Assembly: GCA_016705575.1 (NCBI GenBank)
Contig: JADIXX010000001.1
Coordinates: forward strand, 496,001 to 560,000
Source of the DNA: Candidatus Aalborgicola defluviihabitans
Lineage (GTDB): Bacteria; Pseudomonadota; Gammaproteobacteria; Burkholderiales; Burkholderiaceae_C
Reading direction: 5' to 3'
DNA length: 64,000 nucleotides
This document shows, in pieces, positions 52,146 through 60,479 of the stretch; position 1 is the first letter of the stretch, and the number at the start of each line of letters is the position of its first letter. Position numbers and translations under genes: made by a program. The notes under the pieces were generated by a model, which worked only from the letters and a program-made list of their open reading frames with translations, made no database searches and was not told where the DNA came from.

Positions 52146-52847
52146 ATGCTCGATATTTCAACCGTACAGGCAATTACCCTCGATCTGGACGACACACTGT
52201 GGCCGATTTGGCCCACCATTGCCAGGGCAGAAAAGCAGTTGCTGGCGTGGTTGCAAGTGCATGCACCGGCGACCGCCACCTTGGCGGCAGACCCGCATTG
52301 CCGTGTAGTCTTGCGTGCCGAAGTGGAGGCCCGTTACCCAGAACTCGCCCACGACCTAGGCTCGCTGCGGCGCGAGGCCATTCGCCTGCAGCTGGCGCGT
52401 GCCGGTGATGACACCAACCTGGCCGAACCGGCCTACGACGTTTTCATCGCTGAACGCATGAACGTCACCCTGTTTGAGGACGTGTTGCCGGCGCTGGAAT
52501 GGTTGTCGGCCCGTATGCCCATTGTGTCGGTCTCCAATGGCAACGCCGACGTGCACCAAATTGGCATCGGGCACTTTTTTGCCGCCACAGTGACTGCCCG
52601 CGACGTGGGTGTAGGCAAGCCCCATGCGCGCATCTTTCAGGCAGCAGCAAAAGCTGCGAGCGTGGCGCCGCAGGCGGTTCTGCACGTCGGAGACGATGCC
52701 GCGCTGGATGTAGTCGGTGCCCTGGCAGTGGGCATGCAGACGGTTTGGGTCAACCGTGCGGAGCACCTGTGGACCCAGGAGCAACACCCGCATGCCAGCG
52801 TGGCCGATATGCTGGAGTTGTGCGACTTGCTGGGTCGCCGCGGCTAG
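52146..52847 (+). CDS. HAD-superfamily hydrolase
   Basis: 233 residues from MLDISTVQAI (alternative 52125). Motif I ITLDLDDTLWPIWP (two Asp), motif II IVSVSNGNAD, motif III Lys in VGVGKPHARIF, motif IV VLHVGDDAALDVVGA. The four motifs are intact, so a phosphatase or dehalogenase-type activity is expected; substrate unknown. Confidence 0.85.
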   Translation: MLDISTVQAITLDLDDTLWPIWPTIARAEKQLLAWLQVHAPATATLAADPHCRVVLRAEVEARYPELAHDLGSLRREAIRLQLARAGDDTNLAEPAYDVFIAERMNVTLFEDVLPALEWLSARMPIVSVSNGNADVHQIGIGHFFAATVTARDVGVGKPHARIFQAAAKAASVAPQAVLHVGDDAALDVVGALAVGMQTVWVNRAEHLWTQEQHPHASVADMLELCDLLGRRG

Positions 52848-52963
52848 GGACGCAGGGTGAACGGACGCTTGGGGATGCCCAAGGTACGAAACAGCTTGTC
52901 GGTCTCCAATAGCTTGGGGCCAAGAACCTCGGCCAGCTCACCTTTGGCCAGACGACGCACCAT
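52844..52963 (-). CDS. Very small ORF after the Lon-like protease gene
   Basis: 39 codons: MVRRLAKGELAEVLGPKLLE and a basic end. Codon use is like that of the neighbours, but no ribosome site is visible and the frame also continues upstream into the protease gene. It may be a real small protein or the 3' remnant of a lost gene. Confidence 0.3.
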   Translation of the reverse strand: MVRRLAKGELAEVLGPKLLETDKLFRTLGIPKRPFTLRP

Positions 52964-52976
52964 TGCAAAGCAATGG

Positions 52977-55427
52977 CTAGTTTCGGGTGCGCCGTGGTGG
53001 GCGGGCCAGGTTGACCTGGCGGCAGGCACGCCGGTAGGCCAGCAGCGCTTGCTCGGCCAGGCCCAGCACGCTATCTTGCGCGTAGCCGCCTTGCAGTAGG
53101 TCGCAGGGCAGGCCGCTGGCCTTGCCGGTAAGCAGTTCCAGCCCGTCACGGATATCGGTAGCAGTATGGATGTGGAACAAGCCCTGGTCCACGGCGTCCA
53201 GAACAATGGCGTCCAACATCAGATGGCGGCGATTGCGCTCGGGGATGAGCACGCCTTGCTGGCCGTCCAGGCCAGTGGACTCGCAGACGCGAAACCAGCC
53301 TTCGATCTTTTCATTGATGCCGCCTACCGGCAGCACGTCACCATGCTGGTTGAGCGCCCCCGTTACGGCAATGCCTTGCCGCAAGGGCAGGCCAGAGAGC
53401 GCCGACAGCACAGAAAACAGCTCGGCGCAGGAGGCAGAGTCGCCTTCTACGCCATGGTATTCCTGCTCAAACACGATGGAGGCACTCAAAGCCAGTGGCG
53501 CAATGTGGGCGAACAGCTTGGTGAGGTGGCTGTGCAGAATGAGCACGCCCTTGTCGTGGATGGGGCCAGACATGTCCACTTCACGCTCAATGTTGAGCAG
53601 CCCGCCCAGGCCGGCATGGGTGTGGGCCGAGATGCGCACCGGCAGGCCAAAGCGCCAGTCGCCCAAATCAATTTGTGTGAGACCGTTGATTTGGCCCACG
53701 CGTGTGCCCTGGGTAGAAATCAGGTGGTCGCCCTCGGCAATGGACTCCTGCAGGCGCTGCTCGGGGTAATCGTGGCGCAAGCGCCGTGCGGTCAGCGCGT
53801 CTTCCACATCGCTGGCTTGCACGATCAGACTGGCACCGAGCGTGGCGCCAGCGCGGGCGCGGCGAACGGCAGCGGCTTCGGCCACCAGGGTTTCGATGCG
53901 GGCAAAGTTGGCGCTCTGGCGGGTCTGGTCGTCCGCCTGGCGGTGCGCGTCTTGCAGCAGGCGCACAACCGCTGCGCTGGAGAAATGGGGCAGGCCCAGT
54001 TTGCGGCAAGTGTGGGCCACAAAGATGGCGGTTCCGGTACGGGTGTCGTCGCTGGCGAAAAAGCTCTCGGCAAAGTCCACCTTGGTGCGAAAGCGCCGGG
54101 CAAATTCGGGATCGCCTTCTTGCAGCGCGTAGTACTGCTCTACCGAGCCAATCAGTACGATTTTGACCTCGGCGTCCACCGCCTCGGGCTCCAGCGACAT
54201 GGCGGCCATGGGTGCCATGGCGGTGCCGGGTTCTTCGATCTGCACCCGTCCGCTGCGCAAGTAGCGGCGCAGCTTTTCCCACACCAGTTCATCCGCCAAT
54301 AGATCGCGCAAGTGCAACATGAGAAAGCCGCCGTGGGCGCGCAGCAGGCTGCCGGCGCGGATGCGCGAGAAGTCGGTCATCAGCACGTCTTCTTCGGCCT
54401 GGTATTCGATGCTGCCAAACATGGCCCTAAACACCGGGTTTTGCTCCACGATGACTGGCGCGCCAGTGAGCGCGGCGTTGTCCACTAACACATTAACCGC
54501 ATAGCGGGCCAATAGCTGGAGCAGAGCCTCGCGGCGCTCCAGTTCGGCTTCTTCCTCATCGATGGGGGTGAACAGTTCCAAGTGCTCCAAAATGTCGTGC
54601 GACACCTGGTCCAGGTAGGTACCAAGCTTGACCGAGTCCTTGATCTGCTTCTTGAGGCTGACCCGGATGTCCTGTAGCTCACGGTCCAGCACCGGTTTGA
54701 CGCTCTGGCGGCGCAGGGCAGCCAGGGCCTCGTTCATCACCCGCTCCAGCGGGCGCGTTTTTTCCAGAAAACGGGCGATTTCGGCACGCAGTTCCTGTTC
54801 TGCCTGGTCTATTTCGGTGCGCTTGTCTTTGGGTAGGGAACGGGCTTCGGACTCGGTCAGGGCGCGGCCCTTGTCGCCGATCAGGGTGAAGACCAAGTGG
54901 CCGGATTCGCGAAACAGGGTGAAGTGGCGTGCCTCGGCATAGGCGTCCAGATCGGCATAGGACTTGGCTTCTTCCACCTTGTAGGCGTTCTGAATGCGCG
55001 CGCTTTCGGCCTTGAAGTCGGCGCTGGACAGGCGCAGCGGAATTTCGGTCTGCACTGTGCGGGTCAGCGCAGCCATCAGCTGGCGCAACTGGCGCCCTTG
55101 GCCGGGCGGCATGCGCAGGGCGCGGGGGTGTTCGGGGGCGTCAAAGTTGTGCAGGTAGCACAGGTCCGGCGGCACGGGCCGGGTGGCAGCTACCGCCTGC
55201 ATGCTTTGCAGCAGCAGGGAAGAACGCCCACTGCCTACCTCACCCAGCACGAACAGGTTGTAGTCGGGCTGCTCCATGCCCAAGCCAAAGTGCGCCGCCT
55301 GTTCGGCGCGCTCTTGCCCTACCCAGGGCAGCGTCTTGTGCAACAGCTCGGAGGTATCGGCAAAACCGAGGGAGTCGGTGGTGATGTGCAGGTGCAGTTG
55401 TTCGCGGGAGAGGATGGTTACGGTCAT
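52977..55427 (-). CDS. Lon-related ATP-dependent protease
   Basis: 816 residues. N-terminal AAA domain with LFVLGEVGSGRSSLLLQSMQ (Walker A, but Lys replaced by Arg), a long coiled-coil insertion (about 130-270), ATPase core (TDFSRIRAGSLLRAHGGFLM, DEL-type Walker B region, KIVLIGSVEQYY, EFARRFRTKVDF), and a Lon-type S16 protease domain with Ser in GVEGDSASCAELFSVLSA and Lys in PVGGINEKIEGWFRV. Such Lon-related proteases (COG1067 type) act in protein quality control or stress; targets here are unknown. No substrate-recruiting LAN domain is seen. Confidence 0.88.
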   Translation of the reverse strand: MTVTILSREQLHLHITTDSLGFADTSELLHKTLPWVGQERAEQAAHFGLGMEQPDYNLFVLGEVGSGRSSLLLQSMQAVAATRPVPPDLCYLHNFDAPEHPRALRMPPGQGRQLRQLMAALTRTVQTEIPLRLSSADFKAESARIQNAYKVEEAKSYADLDAYAEARHFTLFRESGHLVFTLIGDKGRALTESEARSLPKDKRTEIDQAEQELRAEIARFLEKTRPLERVMNEALAALRRQSVKPVLDRELQDIRVSLKKQIKDSVKLGTYLDQVSHDILEHLELFTPIDEEEAELERREALLQLLARYAVNVLVDNAALTGAPVIVEQNPVFRAMFGSIEYQAEEDVLMTDFSRIRAGSLLRAHGGFLMLHLRDLLADELVWEKLRRYLRSGRVQIEEPGTAMAPMAAMSLEPEAVDAEVKIVLIGSVEQYYALQEGDPEFARRFRTKVDFAESFFASDDTRTGTAIFVAHTCRKLGLPHFSSAAVVRLLQDAHRQADDQTRQSANFARIETLVAEAAAVRRARAGATLGASLIVQASDVEDALTARRLRHDYPEQRLQESIAEGDHLISTQGTRVGQINGLTQIDLGDWRFGLPVRISAHTHAGLGGLLNIEREVDMSGPIHDKGVLILHSHLTKLFAHIAPLALSASIVFEQEYHGVEGDSASCAELFSVLSALSGLPLRQGIAVTGALNQHGDVLPVGGINEKIEGWFRVCESTGLDGQQGVLIPERNRRHLMLDAIVLDAVDQGLFHIHTATDIRDGLELLTGKASGLPCDLLQGGYAQDSVLGLAEQALLAYRRACRQVNLARPPRRTRN

Positions 55428-55452
55428 GGGGTGTTTGCCAGTTGGCCTTTTC

Positions 55453-56535
55453 TTAATGGGGGTCGTGGCTGGAGCGCAGGCGCATGCGCAGGCCCAGATC
55501 GGTGCGGGAATCGGCGTTGGACAGGGCCACTTCCTGCTCGATCAAACCACGCTGGTACAGGTCGAGCAGCGACTGATCAAAACTGTGTGTGCCAATGACG
55601 CTGGTTTTCTCCAGGGACTGGCGCAACTCATCCACCGCACCGCGCAGGATCAGGTCGGACACATGGGCGGATTGCAAGAGCATCTCGGTGGCCAGCACGC
55701 GCCTGCCGTCGACCCCGGGCAGCAGGCGTTGCGCGACGATGGCTTGCAGGTTGAGCGAGAGATCCATGCGCAACTGCGCGTGGGCCGAATCGGGGAAGAA
55801 ATTCAGAATGCGTTTGACCGCCTGGCTTGCATTGCTGGCGTGCAGGGTGGATACGCAGAGGTGGCCGGTTTCGGCATAGGCGAGGGCGTGTTCCATGGTC
55901 TCGCGGTCGCGGATTTCGCCGATCACAATCATGTCCGGGGCCTGGCGCATCGCATTGCGCAGGGCGTTGGAGAAACTGAGCGTGTCGATACCTACTTCGC
56001 GTTGGTCCACGGTGGAAAGTCCGTGGCGGAACAGGTATTCAATGGGGTCTTCCACCGTGAGGATGTGGCCGCTTTGGTGTTGCGCGCGGTAGTCCACCAT
56101 GGATGCCAGCGTTGTGGTCTTGCCCGAACCAGCACTGCCAATGATTAAAATAAGACCGCGTTGGCGCATCGCCAGTTCACGCATGCCGCTGGGCAAGCCC
56201 AGGGATTCAAATTCGGGAATGTCGCTGCGCACCAGGCGAATTACCATGCCGGTCTCGCGCCGCTGTTGGTAAATGTTGACCCGAAAACGACCAATACCTT
56301 GCGGCGAATACGACATGTTGCATTCCATCGTGCGCTCGTATTCGTCAATGGCTGCCGGCCCCATGGCCGAGTACGCCAGCTTGTGGACCTGGCCTGGCAC
56401 CAGAGTGGCAAAGGGCAGGGCCTGAACGACCCCGTCGACCTTGACTTGGGGCGGCGCGCCGGTGGTCAAGTACAGGTCCGAGGCATTGCATTCCACCATC
56501 CTGCGCAGCAGGTCAAGCAAATCGTAGTTGTCCAT
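55453..56535 (-). CDS. pilU: Type IV pilus retraction ATPase, PilU-like
   Basis: 360 residues. N-terminal PAS-like domain (NASDLYLTTGAPPQVKVDG), Walker A GSAGSGKTTTLASMVD, Asp box TVEDPIEYLF, Walker B DMIVIGEIRDRETMEHAL, His box TGHLCVSTLHASNASQAVKR. Hexameric motor that assists PilT in pilus retraction and twitching. The pilT gene and other pilus genes are not in this window; PilT itself cannot be fully excluded, but PilU-type sequence (e.g. LRGAVDELRQSLEKT) fits better. Confidence 0.8.
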   Translation of the reverse strand: MDNYDLLDLLRRMVECNASDLYLTTGAPPQVKVDGVVQALPFATLVPGQVHKLAYSAMGPAAIDEYERTMECNMSYSPQGIGRFRVNIYQQRRETGMVIRLVRSDIPEFESLGLPSGMRELAMRQRGLILIIGSAGSGKTTTLASMVDYRAQHQSGHILTVEDPIEYLFRHGLSTVDQREVGIDTLSFSNALRNAMRQAPDMIVIGEIRDRETMEHALAYAETGHLCVSTLHASNASQAVKRILNFFPDSAHAQLRMDLSLNLQAIVAQRLLPGVDGRRVLATEMLLQSAHVSDLILRGAVDELRQSLEKTSVIGTHSFDQSLLDLYQRGLIEQEVALSNADSRTDLGLRMRLRSSHDPH

Positions 56536-56619
56536 TTGATGTCTCCGTTAGGCCTTTACGCTGTGGCGACAGAGCCGCCACATTCCTATGAACATGGTAG
56601 GCCTGCGCCAACCTATTGA

Positions 56620-57951
56620 CTACCTGGGCATGTCCATTGCTTGACCCAAATCAATGCCAGCGGCCCAGCCACTGCGCACAGCGCCTTCCAGCGTGGCCGG
56701 GTAGGGTCCATCCACATAGTCGCCAGCGGCCAGTAGTCCGGGGGCAATTTGCTGGGGTGGGCGATGCAGCGCAGGTGTGCAGGCAAAGGTGGCGCGTTTT
56801 TCCACCACGGTTTGCACCACCTGCAGTGCACCCAAATTGAGCGCCGACAGCTGGCTGCGCGCCTGCGCCAGCACGGCAGCTTCCAGTGCATCGGCGGTGC
56901 CGTCGCTGGCGCTCACCACAAAGGCCAGCAGGCCGCTGGTTCCGTCCAGCTGGCCGCGGTCAAACACAAACTGGGCCGGCTCCACTGCGTTGGGGCGCAG
57001 CGCCAACATGGGGTGGGGCAGGCGGGCGGTGGGGGACCAGGCGTAGACCGTGGCGATGGCTTCAAAGCGCAGGGCTGCGGCTGTGGCGGACCAGCTCCGC
57101 AGTGAAGTTGCTATGGGTTCAGGAGCTGATTGCGCACATTCCACGAGGGCTAGAGCGGAATTGGATGATGAAGTTGCCCAGATAATCCGGTCATAGGCGT
57201 GACCATCCAGCAACCAATGCGGCGCTTCGTAGCGCAACTGGCTGATCCGCTGGCCCAGGTGCAAGGCGCCACCCATTTGTGTGACCCGCTGTGCGGCTGC
57301 TTGCGGAAAAATGGCGGTGAGGTCGCTGGTCGGGAGCAACAGGTGCGAGCCGCCGCGGATGCCAAACAGGGCATCCTTCAACATCCGCAAAAACACCGTG
57401 GCACTGGCGTGGGTTGCGGGGGTGTTGAGTGCGGACACGCACAGCGGTTCGATCAGTTCGTGGAAAACCTTGGGTGCCAGCGCGTGGCACAACTGTGCGA
57501 CCGACAAACTGGCCTCACAACGAAAGCCATTCCACTGCCAGCCCAGCGAAGCGCGGATGAGCGAGAAGCGCTCGCCCCAACTCCAGCCGCGTGCCGTGGC
57601 AATGGCAGCAATAGCATCCAGCGGTGCCGGCCAGTGCGTGGCGTAGGCGGGTGTCTGCAGCCCGGTGCCATCGACAAAGGGCAGGGCCAGCGGCAGGCGC
57701 AGCAAGTTGGCTTCGGGGTCCACACCCACCTGGCGCATCAGGCGCAGGGTCTCGGTGTAGGCCCCAATCAGGATGTGCTGACCGTTGTCCAGCGTGACTG
57801 GCTCGCCGTTGGGCAGGGTGCCTTGCAGTGCCCGCGCCCGCCCACCCAGGGTGCGGGAGGCTTCAAATACGCTGACGCTGTGTCCCGCGTCGCTTGCCGC
57901 CACGGCAGCCGCCATGCCGGCCCAGCCGCCACCGACGATGGCGACTTTCAT
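56620..57951 (-). CDS. hpnE: Hydroxysqualene dehydroxylase
   Basis: 443 residues from MKVAIVGGGWAGMAAAVAAS (FAD-binding GxGxxG), FEASRTLGGRARAL and a C-terminal FAD motif GLLAAGDYVDGPYPATLEGA. HpnE removes the hydroxyl of hydroxysqualene in the HpnCDE route from farnesyl diphosphate to squalene. It follows hpnD by 14 bases. A repeat copy (57108-57164) is translated here in antisense orientation as SALALVECAQSAPEPIATS, in a region with low conservation. Confidence 0.87.
   Translation of the reverse strand: MKVAIVGGGWAGMAAAVAASDAGHSVSVFEASRTLGGRARALQGTLPNGEPVTLDNGQHILIGAYTETLRLMRQVGVDPEANLLRLPLALPFVDGTGLQTPAYATHWPAPLDAIAAIATARGWSWGERFSLIRASLGWQWNGFRCEASLSVAQLCHALAPKVFHELIEPLCVSALNTPATHASATVFLRMLKDALFGIRGGSHLLLPTSDLTAIFPQAAAQRVTQMGGALHLGQRISQLRYEAPHWLLDGHAYDRIIWATSSSNSALALVECAQSAPEPIATSLRSWSATAAALRFEAIATVYAWSPTARLPHPMLALRPNAVEPAQFVFDRGQLDGTSGLLAFVVSASDGTADALEAAVLAQARSQLSALNLGALQVVQTVVEKRATFACTPALHRPPQQIAPGLLAAGDYVDGPYPATLEGAVRSGWAAGIDLGQAMDMPR
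57108..57164 (+). repeat. Dispersed coding repeat, copy F (antisense in hpnE)
   Basis: Plus strand: TTGCTATGGGTTCAGGAGCT, then CATTCCACGAGGGCTAGAGC and GGAATTGG. The only copy translated from the complementary strand; the frame is open. Confidence 0.8.
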
Positions 57952-57965
57952 TTTTGTTTGGGCGG

Positions 57966-58805
57966 TCACATCCGCCCTAAAGCTTGCACCTTCCAAGCCT
58001 GCCACAGCTTGCGCAGCGGTGTCAGGCTGATGCGCTGGTGCAGCACCTGGAAGTTGTCGCGCTCAATCTCGCGCAGCAGGGCACGGTAAATGCTGGCCAT
58101 CATCAGCCCCGGCTTTTGTGCGCGCCGGTCTTGCGCGGGCAGCAGCGCCAGGGCTTCGTCGTACAAGCCGTGCGCGCGCTGGGCCTGGAACTGCATCAGG
58201 GCGGTAAAGCGCTCCGAATAGGTGCGCTTGAGAATCTCGTGCGCTTTCACATCAAACTGCTGTAACTCGCTAACCGGCAGGTAGATGCGCCCGCGCAGGG
58301 CGTCTTCGCCCACGTCGCGGATGATGTTGGTCAGCTGCAGGGCCTGGCCCAGTTTGTGCGCGTATTGGGTGGTTTGCTCTTGCGTCTGGCCGAAGATGCG
58401 CGCAGCCACCTCGCCCACCTCGCCAGCCACAAGGTGGCAATAGCGTTGCAGGCCGGCGTAGTCCAGGTAGCGGGTTTGTTCCAGATCCATCTGGCAGCCT
58501 TCAATCACGGCTTGCAGGTGGCGCTGTTCGATACCAAATTCAGTCGTCAGCGGCATCAGCGCCTGCATCACCGGGTGGCTGGCTTGCCCGGCGTAGGCCT
58601 TGGCCACTTCGGTGCGCCACCAGGCCAGCTTGGTGTGGGCCACGGTGGGGTCCACCATGTCGTCCACCACATCGTCCACCTCGCGGCAAAAGGCATAGAA
58701 GGCGGTAATCGCGGCGCGCTTGGGGGCTGGCAGGAACAAGAAGGCGTAGTAAAAACTGCTGCCAGATGCGGCGGCCTTGTCCTGAACGTATTTCGCGGGG
58801 GTCAT
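57966..58805 (-). CDS. hpnD: Presqualene diphosphate synthase
   Basis: 279 residues. Aspartate-rich motifs FYAFCREVDDVVDDMVD and LQLTNIIRDVGEDALRGRI, plus GEVGEVAARIFG, mark a squalene/phytoene synthase. Order with hpnC and hpnE identifies it as HpnD, which condenses two farnesyl diphosphates to presqualene diphosphate. No squalene-hopene cyclase is in the window. Confidence 0.88.
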   Translation of the reverse strand: MTPAKYVQDKAAASGSSFYYAFLFLPAPKRAAITAFYAFCREVDDVVDDMVDPTVAHTKLAWWRTEVAKAYAGQASHPVMQALMPLTTEFGIEQRHLQAVIEGCQMDLEQTRYLDYAGLQRYCHLVAGEVGEVAARIFGQTQEQTTQYAHKLGQALQLTNIIRDVGEDALRGRIYLPVSELQQFDVKAHEILKRTYSERFTALMQFQAQRAHGLYDEALALLPAQDRRAQKPGLMMASIYRALLREIERDNFQVLHQRISLTPLRKLWQAWKVQALGRM

Positions 58806-58852
58806 AGCCTTATATTGTCGCCCAGAGCGCGAGTCTCAATCACTACGTTGCG

Positions 58853-58938
58853 CCAGTTGGGCTGGACGTTTTGCTCCGTGTCCCCCGCCCGCTGCGCGGG
58901 CTCCTCCTTTACCTGCGCAAAACGCCCAACCCAACTGG
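58853..58938. repeat. Palindromic element between hpnC and hpnD
   Basis: Outer arms CCAGTTGGG (58853-58861) and CCCAACTGG (58930-58938), next CGTTTTGC (58867-58874) and GCAAAACG (58917-58924), and a central hairpin GCCCGC-tgc-GCGGGC (58887-58901). All three pairs nest, giving an 86-base cruciform-capable unit. It fills most of the hpnC-hpnD gap and looks like a dispersed intergenic repeat, though only one copy is in view. Confidence 0.75.
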
Positions 58939-59015
58939 CTTGCCAGCGGTGGCGGTCTGCACTCCAAAGAGCGGGTGGGGGCCACCCCAGCCCTCGTTCA
59001 AAGCGAGAAAACTGA

Positions 59016-60467
59016 CTACATCCAAACCGCACGCCACAGCATCACAGGGAAGTCCCACCAACGCAGGGTGGGGCGCTGGTTGAGCGTGGCGTAGCGCAGG
59101 GCCTCAATGCGGTCCAGAATGCGCAGCCCGCCTTGCACCACCAGGCGCAACTCCCAGCCGGCGCGCCCTGGTATCTGGTGCACCAGTTCAGAGCCAAATT
59201 GCATGCTAGCCCTCGCCGTTGCTACACAAGAAGCTATTAAGTTGGTAGCGGATTGGGTTTGACGTTGGGCCAGGATGTCGGCCTGGCTGACGCCAAACCG
59301 GGTGCAATCTTCTTGCGGCAGGTAGTAGCGGCCACGTGGAATGTCCACACTCAGGTCTTGCCAGAAGTTGATGAGCTGCAAGGCGCTGCAAATGGCGTCG
59401 CTGCGCTGCAGAGCCAGATCGTCGGTTACGCCATACAGGTGCAGCAGCAGCCGCCCCACCGGGTTGGCCGAGCGGCGGCAGTAGTCCAGCAGTTCGGCAT
59501 GGGTGGCATAGCCTTGCGCCTGTGCGGATTTGCGGGTGTCTTGTTCAAAGGCATCCAGCAGGTCGTGCAGCAGCTGGGTCGGTAGGTGGTGGGTACGTAG
59601 CGCCACCTGCAAGGGGCCAAAGACCTGCGGCCATTGTGTGCTGACAGATGGTGCTTCATGGGCGGTCGCACCGCTGTTTGCGGCGGCGCTGGTGGCCACC
59701 AGATCTTGCCGATAAGTTTGCAGGGTGTGGAGGCGTTGCTCGGGCGTGGCATCGCCTTCGTCGGCAATGTCGTCTGCGGTGCGGGCAAAGTGGTAGATGG
59801 CGGCAATCGGTGCGCGCAGATGCGCCGGGCACAGCCAGGATGCCACCGGAAAGTTCTCGTAATGGGTGATGGGTTGCGGGCTTTGCGGCGCGGGCATTCG
59901 AATGGGTCGGCGCATCACGATGCCGTCCTGCCGGGCGCCGTCTTCTGCCTCGAAAAAACCGGCCAGGCAGCCAATTTCCATAAAACCCAGGCCTGTGTAG
60001 ATACGGCGCGCTGGCGTCCACGTGGCGTTGACCAAGAGTACGGCCGATTCCAGCTGGGGGAACACTGCTGTTACATGATCCAGACATGCCTGCAACAACA
60101 CCACACCCAGACCCTGCCCCCGCACGACTGGTGCCAGAGTCATGGAGCTGATGTACAGCTCGGTTCCCTGCAACGGGTCGTGGCGGCTGCGGATATCGTG
60201 GCCCAGCGCAAAGTGGGTTGCATTGGGCTGAGGTGTGGCTTGCCAGATTTCGGAAAACACGCAGCCCACACAGTCCTCCCCGCGCCAGGCCATGAGTGAG
60301 CCCTGGGGGAACGTCGCAATGCGCTGGGCATAGGCCGTGCGTTGTTCACGGTGGCCGGCGGCAAAGCCCTGCTGCTCCAGCGCCATGATGCGGTCCAGGT
60401 CGTCCGGCGTGGCTTCAACCAGGCGCAGGGGCTGGGCCGCAGTCAACGTGTTGGAGGGTGTAGGCAT
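59016..60467 (-). CDS. hpnC: GNAT acetyltransferase-HpnC (hydroxysqualene synthase) fusion
   Basis: 483 residues from ATG 60467 (GTG 60479 also possible). Residues about 5-185 are a GNAT domain with acetyl-CoA motif APVVRGQGLGVVLLQACLDH and IYTGLGFMEIG. From about 190 the frame runs on into HpnC: PITHYENFPVASWLCPAHLR, IYHFARTADDIADEGD (Asp-rich) and LINFWQDLSVDIPRGRYYLP. An internal ATG at 59897 before the HpnC part has no ribosome site. HpnC converts presqualene diphosphate to hydroxysqualene. The stop of mfd lies next to the start, so it may be coupled to mfd. A repeat copy lies in the HpnC part. Confidence 0.85.
   Translation of the reverse strand: MPTPSNTLTAAQPLRLVEATPDDLDRIMALEQQGFAAGHREQRTAYAQRIATFPQGSLMAWRGEDCVGCVFSEIWQATPQPNATHFALGHDIRSRHDPLQGTELYISSMTLAPVVRGQGLGVVLLQACLDHVTAVFPQLESAVLLVNATWTPARRIYTGLGFMEIGCLAGFFEAEDGARQDGIVMRRPIRMPAPQSPQPITHYENFPVASWLCPAHLRAPIAAIYHFARTADDIADEGDATPEQRLHTLQTYRQDLVATSAAANSGATAHEAPSVSTQWPQVFGPLQVALRTHHLPTQLLHDLLDAFEQDTRKSAQAQGYATHAELLDYCRRSANPVGRLLLHLYGVTDDLALQRSDAICSALQLINFWQDLSVDIPRGRYYLPQEDCTRFGVSQADILAQRQTQSATNLIASCVATARASMQFGSELVHQIPGRAGWELRLVVQGGLRILDRIEALRYATLNQRPTLRWWDFPVMLWRAVWM
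59194..59249 (-). repeat. Dispersed coding repeat, copy G (in hpnC)
   Basis: Minus strand: GCTACCAACTTAATAGCTTC, then AGCAACGGCGAGGGCTAGCA and TGCAATTT. Sense orientation, translated SATNLIASCVATARASMQF without a stop. It is more diverged at its right end (GGCC lost). Confidence 0.65.
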
Positions 60468-60479
60468 GTCTGACGGCAC

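Noticed and set aside
58985..59010. AGCCCTCGTT resembling the repeat core
   Set aside because: Only ten bases match and the left part of the repeat is missing.
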